A stretch of DNA of 43,734 bases from Lysobacterales bacterium (GTDB lineage Bacteria > Pseudomonadota > Gammaproteobacteria > Xanthomonadales > SZUA-5). Positions 36,703-43,734 of the stretch are shown in pieces. The DNA lies in the NCBI GenBank assembly GCA_019187485.1, contig JABAQR010000010.1:1-43734 (forward strand). Direction: 5' to 3'. Under the pieces are notes generated by a model. It was not told the DNA's origin. It saw only the letters and a program-made list of their open reading frames with translations, and ran no database searches. Numbering within the stretch: the stretch's first letter is position 1; each line of letters starts with the position of its first letter. A program made the position numbers and the translations under genes.

Positions 36703-38124
36703 ATGGCCGAACTGCCGCAAGTCCCGGGCTACAAGCTGCTGAAGGTGCTCAAACAGAGCAAGCGCTCGCGCACCTTCCTGGCCGAGCAGCAGTCGCTCGC
36801 GCGCCAGGTCGCGCTCAAGGTGCTGAGCGAGGAGTTCTTCGACGATCCGGCGCTGCGCCAGCGCTTCGTCGACGAAGGCAAGAGCGCCGCGAGGCTCAAC
36901 CATCCGCATGTACTGGCCGTGTTCGATATCGGTTCCGCCGGTGGCTTCCCCTTCATCGCCACCGAGTTCGTGCCCGGCGGCACCCTGCGCGAGCGCATGC
37001 AGCAGCCGATGGCGCCGGTGGAGGCACTGCGCATTGTCCGCGATCTCGCGAGTGCGCTCGAGTACGCGCACTCGCAGGGCGTGATCCACCGCGACATCAA
37101 ACCCTCCAACATCATGTTCCGCGCCGACGGCGCGGCGGTGCTTGGCGATCTCGGGATCCTCAAGGCTCAATCGGGGGGGGCGTCGATGCAGATCGGCAGC
37201 CCGCACTACATGAGCCCGGAGCAGATCGAGGGCGAAATCGGCGACGGCCGCGCGGACCTCTACAGCCTCGGCATCGTGCTCTACGAGATGCTCACGGGGC
37301 GGCCACCTTTCGACGCCGAAGACCCCTTCGTCGTGATCGGCAAACACCTCAGCGAGAAGGTGCCGAAGCTACCCGAAGCGCTCGCGCTCTATCAGTCGTT
37401 GATCGACCGCACCCTCGCGAAGAAGCCGGAAGCACGTTTCGCCACCGCGCGCGAGCTGGTGCTTGCGCTGGACAACTACATCGAGCCCAAAACGATTCGC
37501 GAACCACGGCTGGAGAGCTTGCGTTCGGCAACCAAGCCAGTTTTCGCACCGATGGAGACGCTCGACCTGACCGGGCCGGCGACCGTGGTCCAGCCGGCTG
37601 TAGTCGCGCCGATCAAGGCCACCGCGCCGGATCCTGTCGCCGAACAGCCGCGAGCCAAACCCATTCCCGCGACGGTTCCCGTGGCGGTTGCACGCAAGAG
37701 CAATCCGTTGAAGGCGGTGTTGCGCATCGGGCTGGTATTGGCGGTGCTGGTGGCGATCATCTACGGTCTCGTGCGCCTGTTCTCCAGTGAGGCACAGCCG
37801 CCGCAGTCGACCGCGCCCGCCATCGCCGCGCAGCTGGGCGGTACCCAGTCGATGGCAGAAACCGAGCTGAAGGCTGCAGAAGCTCTGATCGAGGCCGGGG
37901 CCTTCTTCGCTCCCGCCGCCGACAACGCCTGGAAACGCATCGAGGCGGCGAGCGCCGCACAGGCGTCCGGGGCGCGCCTGAACAAGATTCGCCTGCGCCT
38001 GGGTCAGCGCGTTGCCGAGCGGGTGCTGGCGCTGCGCAAGCAGGGCGACAAAGGCAGCGCCGACGCCTTGCTCAAGGAGGCGCGCGCGCGCCTGCCGGGA
38101 GATTCGACGCTGGCTTCGCTGTAG
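36703..38124 (+). CDS. Membrane-anchored Ser/Thr protein kinase
   Basis: A 473-residue protein. The kinase domain is about residues 10-265, with Lys39 (VALKVL), Glu58, the catalytic loop HRDIKPSNIMF (Asp131, Asn136), a DLG metal motif (Asp149) in place of DFG, and SPHYMSPEQIEGE in the activation segment. The nucleotide loop between residues 16 and 25 reads LKQSKRSRTF and has no glycine, unlike the usual GxGxxG. A Pro/Ala-rich linker, one membrane span near 338-358 (IGLVLAVLVAIIYGLVRLF) and a helical periplasmic tail follow. A PP2C phosphatase gene is convergent just beyond. I expect it to phosphorylate proteins, but activity needs testing. Confidence 0.88.
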   Translation: MAELPQVPGYKLLKVLKQSKRSRTFLAEQQSLARQVALKVLSEEFFDDPALRQRFVDEGKSAARLNHPHVLAVFDIGSAGGFPFIATEFVPGGTLRERMQQPMAPVEALRIVRDLASALEYAHSQGVIHRDIKPSNIMFRADGAAVLGDLGILKAQSGGASMQIGSPHYMSPEQIEGEIGDGRADLYSLGIVLYEMLTGRPPFDAEDPFVVIGKHLSEKVPKLPEALALYQSLIDRTLAKKPEARFATARELVLALDNYIEPKTIREPRLESLRSATKPVFAPMETLDLTGPATVVQPAVVAPIKATAPDPVAEQPRAKPIPATVPVAVARKSNPLKAVLRIGLVLAVLVAIIYGLVRLFSSEAQPPQSTAPAIAAQLGGTQSMAETELKAAEALIEAGAFFAPAADNAWKRIEAASAAQASGARLNKIRLRLGQRVAERVLALRKQGDKGSADALLKEARARLPGDSTLASL

Positions 38125-38358
38125 GCATGGCCGTGAACGGTCGGTGCGTCTGACGAGCCCGGGATCCTCGGATCGTGGGCCGCCGCCCCGTGCGGATTTG
38201 CGCCCGGTGGCCGGTGCCGATATCGATCAGGTCTGAACGAGTTCCACTCTGTGCCCGGTCGTGCCGGATCGAGCGTTCGCGTGTCTTGGGCACGGGCCGA
38301 CCGTCGATGGCCAGCCGGTCTCGCATCTCTCAGGACTCTGGCCGGTCCGCCATCGAAC

Positions 38359-39060
38359 TCAAACGCACTTGACCAGCAGCACGGTGATGTTGTCCGAGCC
38401 GCCGTGATCGAGCGCCGCGAGGATCAAGTGATCCACGGTTTCCTGCGCGGACAGTCCGCGGCCCAGGATCTCGCTGATCAGCGCATCGTCGACTTCCTCA
38501 GTAAGGCCGTCGGAGCAAAGCAGCAGGCACTGACCGCTCTGCAGCGTGCCGCGCAGGGTTTCGATTTTCAACTGGTCCGGCATGGTCACGCCGAGCGCCT
38601 GGGTGACCACATTGCGATGCGGATGCGTGCGCGCCTGTGCCGGGCTGATCGCGCCCTGGTCGATCAGTTCCTGCACATAGGAGTGGTCCTGAGAGATCTG
38701 ACGCAGTCCACCTTCCTTCCACAGATAGACGCGGCTGTCGCCGACCCAGGCGACCTCGTAGTCGTGGCCGCGCACACGGACCGCGACCACAGTGGTACCC
38801 ATCGGCCGCTCGCTGCGCTTCTCGTTCGAGTGGCGGATGATTTCCTCGTCGGCCGACTGGATCGCCGGCGCCAATGCCAGGCCTTTGGTGACTTCGCGGA
38901 TGACGACGTCCCGTGCAAGGGCGCTGGCGACCTCGCCGTGCTCATGACCGCCCATGCCGTCGGCGACCAACCACAAGCCCATGTCGGGATCGGCGCAATA
39001 GGTGTCTTCGTTGTGCTCGCGCCGCAAGCCGGTATGAGTGCCGTGTCCGAATTCGATCAT
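38359..39060 (-). CDS. PP2C-family Ser/Thr protein phosphatase
   Basis: A 233-residue cytoplasmic phosphatase of the PPM/PP2C type. Metal-binding and catalytic motifs are visible: GLRREHNEDTYCAD (Arg13, Asp19), VADGMGGHEHGEVAS (Asp34, Gly35), AWVGDSRVYLW, CSDGLTEEVDD and GGSDNITVLLVK. It is likely to reverse the kinase encoded next door, which ends 234 bp away on the opposite strand. A candidate N-terminal extension is not PP2C-like, so the start is set at MIEFGHGTHTG. No clear terminator is seen in the convergent gap with the kinase. Confidence 0.93.
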   Translation of the reverse strand: MIEFGHGTHTGLRREHNEDTYCADPDMGLWLVADGMGGHEHGEVASALARDVVIREVTKGLALAPAIQSADEEIIRHSNEKRSERPMGTTVVAVRVRGHDYEVAWVGDSRVYLWKEGGLRQISQDHSYVQELIDQGAISPAQARTHPHRNVVTQALGVTMPDQLKIETLRGTLQSGQCLLLCSDGLTEEVDDALISEILGRGLSAQETVDHLILAALDHGGSDNITVLLVKCV

Positions 39061-39367
39061 GGGGCTCGGTTGCGCAAGAACGCCGGTCAATCGGCAATCA
39101 TGCCCGCGGCCAGTGGCCGGGCACGGTACGAAGCGGTTAACGGTGCGAACTGAGTATGCAAGCGAGGCCTCCCTCGCCGATAGGATGCCGTGCGCCTCCA
39201 CGGCTTGCAACACGCCGATTGCGCGTGCGGGCGGGCAAACGGAGCGACGCGCCGACCGGGGTCATTGCATCGCCCATCGGCACTCGCAGCTTGTCGACCT
39301 GCACGCCGATCCGTATGCTGCGCCCCCTTCGCCACGGCACCCTTCCGGTGCCGCGCCGCACATCTTC
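39061..39367. other. Spacer between PP2C gene and tRNA-Ser
   Basis: A 307-bp spacer that holds the tRNA-Ser promoter (39291-39320) and presumably the PP2C promoter on the other strand, for which I found no convincing boxes. Short open frames here are not gene-like. Confidence 0.5.
39291..39320 (+). promoter_or_regulatory. Promoter for tRNA-Ser(CGA)
   Basis: TTGTCG (39291-39296), an 18-base spacer, then TATGCT (39315-39320), followed by a GCGCCC discriminator. The start of transcription would be about 40 bases before the tRNA. Confidence 0.55.
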
Positions 39368-39458
39368 GGAGAGGTGGCAGAGTGGTCGAATGCGCCGGAT
39401 TCGAAATCCGGTTTACGGTTCTACCGTAACGTGGGTTCGAATCCCACCCTCTCCGCCA
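39368..39458 (+). tRNA. tRNA-Ser(CGA)
   Basis: Acceptor GGAGAGG pairs with CCTCTCC, the anticodon stem CCGGA/TCCGG encloses TTCGAAA with anticodon CGA (reads TCG), and there is a long variable arm with a short stem (GGTT...). CCA is encoded after discriminator G. Confidence 0.97.
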
Positions 39459-39670
39459 ACAACGAAGCGCAATCCATTGATCGCTCGCGCGTGCGCCGAT
39501 GCGTCGAGTGCGCGCGATCCACCATGGCGATCATGACGCGCAGTGCGTGTCGAACCAGTACGCCCCCGAGTGAAATTCTGCATCGAATCAAGCGAAAGAC
39601 GGCGAGCGGCCTCCTCATGGAGGGCTTGGGGGCGTAGCCTGCGCGCTGCACTGTCGGCCGGATCCTTGCA

Positions 39671-41290
39671 ATGCGTCGTCCCATCCTCTCCAGCGAGTGG
39701 TTGATTCTGGCCACTGCCCTGTACCTGGTGCTGGCCGCAAATGGGTCGTTCCTGCGTCACCTGAACGCGGTGCTCGCAGGAGTGGATTTTGCAACCCAGG
39801 CACTGGTGTTCGGCAGCGTGTTGGTCGGATTGATCGCGGCACTGCTGGCATTGATCACACCCAGCCGCTTCGCGCGCAGTGTGCTCGCGGTGGTGGTGGT
39901 GATTGCGGCGGTACTGGCCTTCTTCATGGACCACTACGGTGCGGTCATCGACCGTCACGCCTTGCAGAGCGTGCTGGAAACCGATGCGCGCGAGGGCATC
40001 GAGTGGCTGTCCCCGGCGATGTTGCGCGGAGTGCTCGCAGTCGCGCTGCCGCCACTGGCGGCATTGGCCTGGGTGCGCGTACATGCGCGCTCGTGGCCGC
40101 AGGCGCTGAAGGCGCGCGCCGTGCTGCTCGGCGTGTGCTTCGGACTGGTGGCGGTGGCGATCGCACTCGATTACCGCACCATGGCTTCGGTGGCGCGTAA
40201 CCACGCCGAACTGCGCGACCTGGCCAACCCGATCAACCTGGTCAACGCCACGCGCTCGTACCTGAAGCACGCGCGTGCACCGCAGGCCGGCGCCCCGGCC
40301 GTGGTCGGCGGCGATGTGCAGCGTGGCGAGACCTGGCCAGCGGCCGGGAAGCGCCCGCTGGTGCTGGTGCTCGTGGTCGGCGAGTCCTTGCGGTCGGCGA
40401 GCCTCGGTCTGCTCGGCTATGCGCGGGACACTACGCCAGAGTTGGCGCGCCGCGATGTCGTTGCCTTCGGCGAGGTGCATGCCTGCGGCACCAACACCGC
40501 GACTTCGGTGCCGTGCATGTTTTCCGGGCTCGGTGCGGCCGACTATGACGAGGGCCGCGCACGCAGCCGGGAGAATCTGCTCGACGTGCTCCGACGTGCC
40601 GGATTCGACGTGGTCTGGATCGACAACAACACGGGCAGCAAACACGTCGCTGATCGCGTCGTCGAGGTCGATGTCGCCGCGGCGACGCGCCCGCGCATCT
40701 GCAACGAGCGCGGCTGCTTCGACCATGTCCTGGTCAGCGAACTGGAGGAGCGGCTGGCGAAGATCGAGCGCGACACCGTACTGGTGCTGCACCAGAAAGG
40801 CAGCCACGGGCCGGCCTACTTCGAGCGCTATCCAGAGGCTTTCAGGCGTTTCCGTCCAGACTGCCGCAGCAACGCACTGCAGGACTGCAGCCATGAGCAG
40901 TTGGTCAACAGCTACGACAACACCGTTCTCTACAGCGACCACGAGCTCTCGGAGATGATCGACGTCCTCGCGGCTGCGCGCGACCGCGTCGATGGCCTGT
41001 TCTTGTATGTGTCCGATCACGGTGAGTCCACCGGTGAGCACGGCTACTACCTGCACGGGGCACCGGCGCTGATCGCTCCCGAGGAACAGACGCGCGTGCC
41101 GATGCTGCTGTGGCTGGCGCCCGAATACCTGGCCCGGCGCAAGCTGGATCGGAATTGCGTGAACGTCCGCGGTGGCACGCACACATCGCACGACGCCCTG
41201 TTCCCGCTGGTGCTCGGTCTGCTCGATCTGCACACCGCGGTCTACGACGCCAGCCTCGACCCGATCACCGCCTGCGCGCCGCGACTCTGA
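39671..41290 (+). CDS. Lipid A phosphoethanolamine transferase, EptA family
   Basis: A 539-residue inner-membrane enzyme of the alkaline-phosphatase superfamily. Five hydrophobic spans fill the first 175 residues. The periplasmic catalytic domain begins near residue 230. Metal and catalytic residues are in LVVGESLRSASLGLLGYAR (Glu), GTNTATSVPCMFS (nucleophile Thr276), LVLHQKGSHGPAYFERYPE and YVSDHGESTGEHGYYLHG (Asp, His). The enzyme adds phosphoethanolamine to lipid A, a change that lowers affinity for cationic peptides. It lies among housekeeping genes with no mobile DNA near it, so it is probably chromosomal and native. Sugar-targeting relatives cannot be excluded, so I give no symbol. Confidence 0.9.
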   Translation: MRRPILSSEWLILATALYLVLAANGSFLRHLNAVLAGVDFATQALVFGSVLVGLIAALLALITPSRFARSVLAVVVVIAAVLAFFMDHYGAVIDRHALQSVLETDAREGIEWLSPAMLRGVLAVALPPLAALAWVRVHARSWPQALKARAVLLGVCFGLVAVAIALDYRTMASVARNHAELRDLANPINLVNATRSYLKHARAPQAGAPAVVGGDVQRGETWPAAGKRPLVLVLVVGESLRSASLGLLGYARDTTPELARRDVVAFGEVHACGTNTATSVPCMFSGLGAADYDEGRARSRENLLDVLRRAGFDVVWIDNNTGSKHVADRVVEVDVAAATRPRICNERGCFDHVLVSELEERLAKIERDTVLVLHQKGSHGPAYFERYPEAFRRFRPDCRSNALQDCSHEQLVNSYDNTVLYSDHELSEMIDVLAAARDRVDGLFLYVSDHGESTGEHGYYLHGAPALIAPEEQTRVPMLLWLAPEYLARRKLDRNCVNVRGGTHTSHDALFPLVLGLLDLHTAVYDASLDPITACAPRL

Positions 41291-41486
41291 GCCGATCCAT
41301 CCGGGCTGGCGCATGCGGCAGGGTTGGTTCTTCCAGCCGAGCAGCGGCGCGCATCGGCGAATGCCGCCAGCCGGTCCCGTGGCGCAGGGTCGATATTGCG
41401 GACGAATGACCATCGGGTGCCGACGCGATCACGACGGCTGGTCGCCGCATCGAATTTTTCGCAACGGAGTCGGCCGCGGGTCGTCG

Positions 41487-41921
41487 CTATCTCTGGCCCT
41501 GGTGCCAGTGGTCCTCCTTGCGCCTGCCGTCGTGGCGCCGGCGATCCCCCCCGGCGGCCTCGAAATCGATGCTCGGTTGCTCGATCGGGTCGCGTCGGCG
41601 CCGACGCTTGCGGTTCTCGGTGATCGGTCGGTAGTGACAGGTGCAGCGCGTGCCGCAGCCGGCGATCGGCAGCGGCACCGCGCTGTCACAAGGGAAGCGC
41701 CGCCCATCGGCTTCACGCGCCCACTGGCAGGCCTTGCCAGGTTCATCCACTTCCAGCTCCCACACCCGGATGCGCTTGAGTCCCTGGAACTGGCGCGGGT
41801 TGAGCACGCGCGCCGGCAGCAGAGCGAGTTCGCCGAGCAGATGGCGTCGACGCTGGCGCCGCCAAAGCAGAATCGCGGTCAGGAAGGTCGCCAGCACGCC
41901 ACCGGCACCTGCGATCAGCAT
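41487..41921 (-). CDS. Small membrane-anchored protein next to smc
   Basis: A 144-residue hypothetical protein. It has an N-terminal membrane span (MLIAGAGGVLATFLTAILLW) followed by Arg-rich RRQRRRHLLGELALLPARVL. Its middle part has a conserved-looking GRRFPCDSAVPLPIAGCG, then CTCHYRPITENRKRRRRRDP. The C-terminus is strongly charged with Arg and His (GDRRRHDGRRKED). Three Cys in CGTRCTC might bind metal. Similar Arg-rich tails with such a CxC-Y-x-P element recur in gammaproteobacterial hypothetical proteins by my recollection. It is divergent from smc and no function is known to me. Confidence 0.7.
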   Translation of the reverse strand: MLIAGAGGVLATFLTAILLWRRQRRRHLLGELALLPARVLNPRQFQGLKRIRVWELEVDEPGKACQWAREADGRRFPCDSAVPLPIAGCGTRCTCHYRPITENRKRRRRRDPIEQPSIDFEAAGGDRRRHDGRRKEDHWHQGQR

Positions 41922-42013
41922 GGGGTCCACCGGAGCGCTCCTGGGTCTGGACCGACCAAGCATGGCCGGCGTCGGCGCGTGCGGCAAGGTGGAGCAAGCC
42001 ACGGACATGGCTT

Positions 42014-42022
42014 TGCTATGCT
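42014..42022 (+). promoter_or_regulatory. Extended -10 element upstream of smc
   Basis: TGCTATGCT (TGn plus TATGCT) lies 57 bases before the smc ATG. No good -35 hexamer is found at the expected distance, as is common for extended -10 promoters. Confidence 0.4.
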
Positions 42023-42079
42023 CGCCGACCCCGTCGCGCCGCCCGCGCGGCTGCATCCGCCTTGCGACCAGCTCCCAAG

Positions 42080-43734
42080 ATGCGCCTCGCCACCGTCAAA
42101 CTGGCCGGGTTCAAGTCCTTCGTCGATCCGACGACCTTGCACCTGCCGACCAACATGACCGCGGTCGTCGGCCCGAACGGGTGCGGCAAGTCGAACATCA
42201 TCGATGCGGTCAAGTGGGTGCTCGGCGAATCCGCCGCGAGCCGCTTGCGCGGCGACTCGATGACCGACGTGATCTTCAACGGCACCACCGAGCGCAAGCC
42301 GGTCGGGCAGGCGTCCGTGGAGCTGATCTTCGACAACTCCGACGCCAGCGTGCTCGGTGAGTACGCGGCTTACAACGAAATCTCGGTGCGTCGCGTGGTT
42401 GGCCGCGACGGCCTCTCGCAGTACTGGTTGAACGGCACCAAGTGTCGCCGGCGCGACGTCACCGACCTGTTCCTCGGTACCGGCCTCGGGCCGCGTTCGT
42501 ACGCGATCATCGAGCAGGGCATGATCTCGCAGATCGTCGAGGCGGCGCCGGACGACCTGCGCGTGCACCTCGAGGAGGCAGCCGGCATCTCCAAGTACAA
42601 GGAGCGGCGGCGTGAGACCGAGTCGCGGATGCGCGCCACGCGCGAGAACCTGGAGCGCCTGAAGGACGTCTCCGACGAGGTCGACAAGCAGCTCGAGCAC
42701 CTGCGCCGGCAGGCCAGGCAGGCCGAGCGCTGGAGCGAGTTGCGCGCCGAGCAGCGCAAGGTCGACGCGCAGGCCAAGGCACTCGGCTGGCGTGCGCTGG
42801 CCGAACAACTGGCCGCCGAACTCGGCAAGCTGAAGCAGGCTGAACTGCTGGTCGAGCAACTGGCCGCCGAGCACGCCCGCAACGAAGTCGAAGGCGAGGC
42901 CTCGCGCGCGCAGCAGCAGGCCGCCGCCGAGACCTTCCGCGCGGTCCAGGCCGAGCATTACCAGGTCGGCGCCGAGATCGCGCGCATCGAGCAGCAACTG
43001 GCTTTCCGCCGCGACACCATCGCGCGCCTGAAGCGCGAACTGCTCGACGCCGGCACCCAGCGTGGTCACCTCGACGAACAACTGCGGCTGGACCGCGAGC
43101 AGGGCGTGCTGCTGCAGCAGGCGCTGCAACGCGAGGAACCGCGTCTGGAGGCACTCGTCGACGCGGCCGCCGAACGCGCCGATGCGCTCGCCGCCGCCGA
43201 GCGCGCGCTCGCCGACGGGCATGCGCGCGCCGACACGCTGACGCGCGCCGCCGCGGATGCGACGCGTGCCGCCGAGGTCGAGCGCACGCGCATCGACTAC
43301 CTCGACAAGCAGATGCACCAGGCGCTGAAACGCCGCGAGATCCTCGATTCCGAAACCGCGATGCTGGCGGCGCGCGGCAGCGCCGACGAACTCGGCGCGC
43401 TGCGCGAAACGCTGGCGGCCGAAGAGGAAACGGTATCCACTCTTGCTGCGGTGCTGGACGCTCGCAAGGCGGCGGTGGCGGCGGCGGACCAGGCTCAGCG
43501 CGCGCAGCAGGCGGAGCTGAATCAGCAGCGCCAGCAGTTGTCGGCCGCGCGCGGGCGCCTGGCCTCGCTGGAGGCGCTGCAGCACGCCGCGCTCGGCGAG
43601 GACCGCCACGACCTCGCGACCTGGCTGGCGCGCCACGGCCTGCAACAGGCGCCGCGCCTGGGCACGTTGTTGCAGGTGGAGCCCGGCTGGGAAGCGGCGG
43701 TCGAGACCGCGCTCGGGCTGGCGCTGGAGGCGGT
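42080..43734 (+). CDS. smc: Chromosome segregation protein SMC (N-terminal part, open at the right edge)
   Basis: The first 551 residues of SMC, the DNA-loop-forming condensin ATPase, run off the window end. The start RLATVKLAGFKSFVD and Walker A VGPNGCGKSNIIDAVKWVLG are diagnostic, as are DVIFNGTTERKPVGQASVEL and the Q-loop region GPRSYAIIEQGMISQIVEA. From about residue 165 the sequence is a long coiled coil with heptads rich in Ala, Glu, Arg and Leu, reaching the hinge approach (LGTLLQVEPGWEAAVETALG) at the very end. The ATG is preceded only by a weak ribosome-binding site. scpA/scpB are not in the window. Confidence 0.96.
   Translation, partial: MRLATVKLAGFKSFVDPTTLHLPTNMTAVVGPNGCGKSNIIDAVKWVLGESAASRLRGDSMTDVIFNGTTERKPVGQASVELIFDNSDASVLGEYAAYNEISVRRVVGRDGLSQYWLNGTKCRRRDVTDLFLGTGLGPRSYAIIEQGMISQIVEAAPDDLRVHLEEAAGISKYKERRRETESRMRATRENLERLKDVSDEVDKQLEHLRRQARQAERWSELRAEQRKVDAQAKALGWRALAEQLAAELGKLKQAELLVEQLAAEHARNEVEGEASRAQQQAAAETFRAVQAEHYQVGAEIARIEQQLAFRRDTIARLKRELLDAGTQRGHLDEQLRLDREQGVLLQQALQREEPRLEALVDAAAERADALAAAERALADGHARADTLTRAAADATRAAEVERTRIDYLDKQMHQALKRREILDSETAMLAARGSADELGALRETLAAEEETVSTLAAVLDARKAAVAAADQAQRAQQAELNQQRQQLSAARGRLASLEALQHAALGEDRHDLATWLARHGLQQAPRLGTLLQVEPGWEAAVETALGLALEA

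Noticed and set aside
38125..38358. Terminator between the kinase and PP2C genes
   Set aside because: Small palindromes such as GGGATCC-TC-GGATC occur, but no convincing stem with a T run was found.
39671..41290. EptA-family gene as an acquired mobile colistin-resistance gene
   Set aside because: Its composition matches the neighbours, it is next to housekeeping genes, and no insertion sequence or plasmid gene is present.

Overview
The window is GC-rich bacterial chromosome with short intergenic gaps. Gene content and order point to a gammaproteobacterium close to the Xanthomonadales. The evidence is the run tRNAs-tig-clpP-clpX-lon-hup-tRNAs-ppiD, the enterobacterial-type block mltD-gloB-yafS-rnhA-dnaQ, hflK-hflC, FabI, and SMC at the right edge. 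This placement is inferred from synteny and protein resemblance, not from a database search. There is no prophage, insertion sequence, CRISPR array or integrase.

Layout. 1-2560: an ECF sigma factor overlapping a truncated partner gene, an FHA phosphopeptide-binding protein, a DUF6165 protein and a YdeI-type protein. 2846-7612: an exported Tricorn protease, then convergently a PspF-type sigma-54 activator and a thioesterase. 7771-12100 (minus): a tightly coupled lipopolysaccharide operon of a small zinc-finger protein, GT4 glycosyltransferase, O-antigen ligase, GT2 glycosyltransferase and LpxL-type acyltransferase. 12296-14277 (minus): hflK-hflC. 14381-17087 (minus): ECF sigma factor, membrane protein and serine hydrolase, translationally coupled. 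17639-19378: tRNA-Arg(CCT), a long hairpin and an ALDH7 dehydrogenase. 19379-20159: a spacer with a decayed Uma2-type nuclease gene and one copy of a dispersed repeat. 20160-29888: six tRNAs, then the protein quality-control block (trigger factor, ClpP, ClpX, Lon), HU, two tRNAs and PpiD. 30029-35137: FabI, MltD, GloB, YafS-like methyltransferase, RNase HI and DnaQ. 35217-39060: a five-heme cytochrome, a Ser/Thr kinase with an unusual nucleotide loop, and a PP2C phosphatase. 39368-43734: tRNA-Ser, an EptA-type phosphoethanolamine transferase, a small membrane protein and the start of smc.

Functionally, much of the window concerns envelope and protein homeostasis: LPS assembly and modification, periplasmic proteolysis and folding, HflKC/Lon/ClpXP quality control and a PspF regulator. 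A kinase, phosphatase and FHA protein could form a phospho-signalling set.

I did not find a clear-cut new defence or mobile system. The best second-look items are a pair of about 170-186 bp dispersed repeats (one filling the gloB-mltD spacer), three G-rich intergenic hairpins built from related short words, the Uma2 pseudogene, the kinase without glycines in its P-loop beside a cytochrome with one CX4CH heme site, and the sigma/membrane/hydrolase operon.
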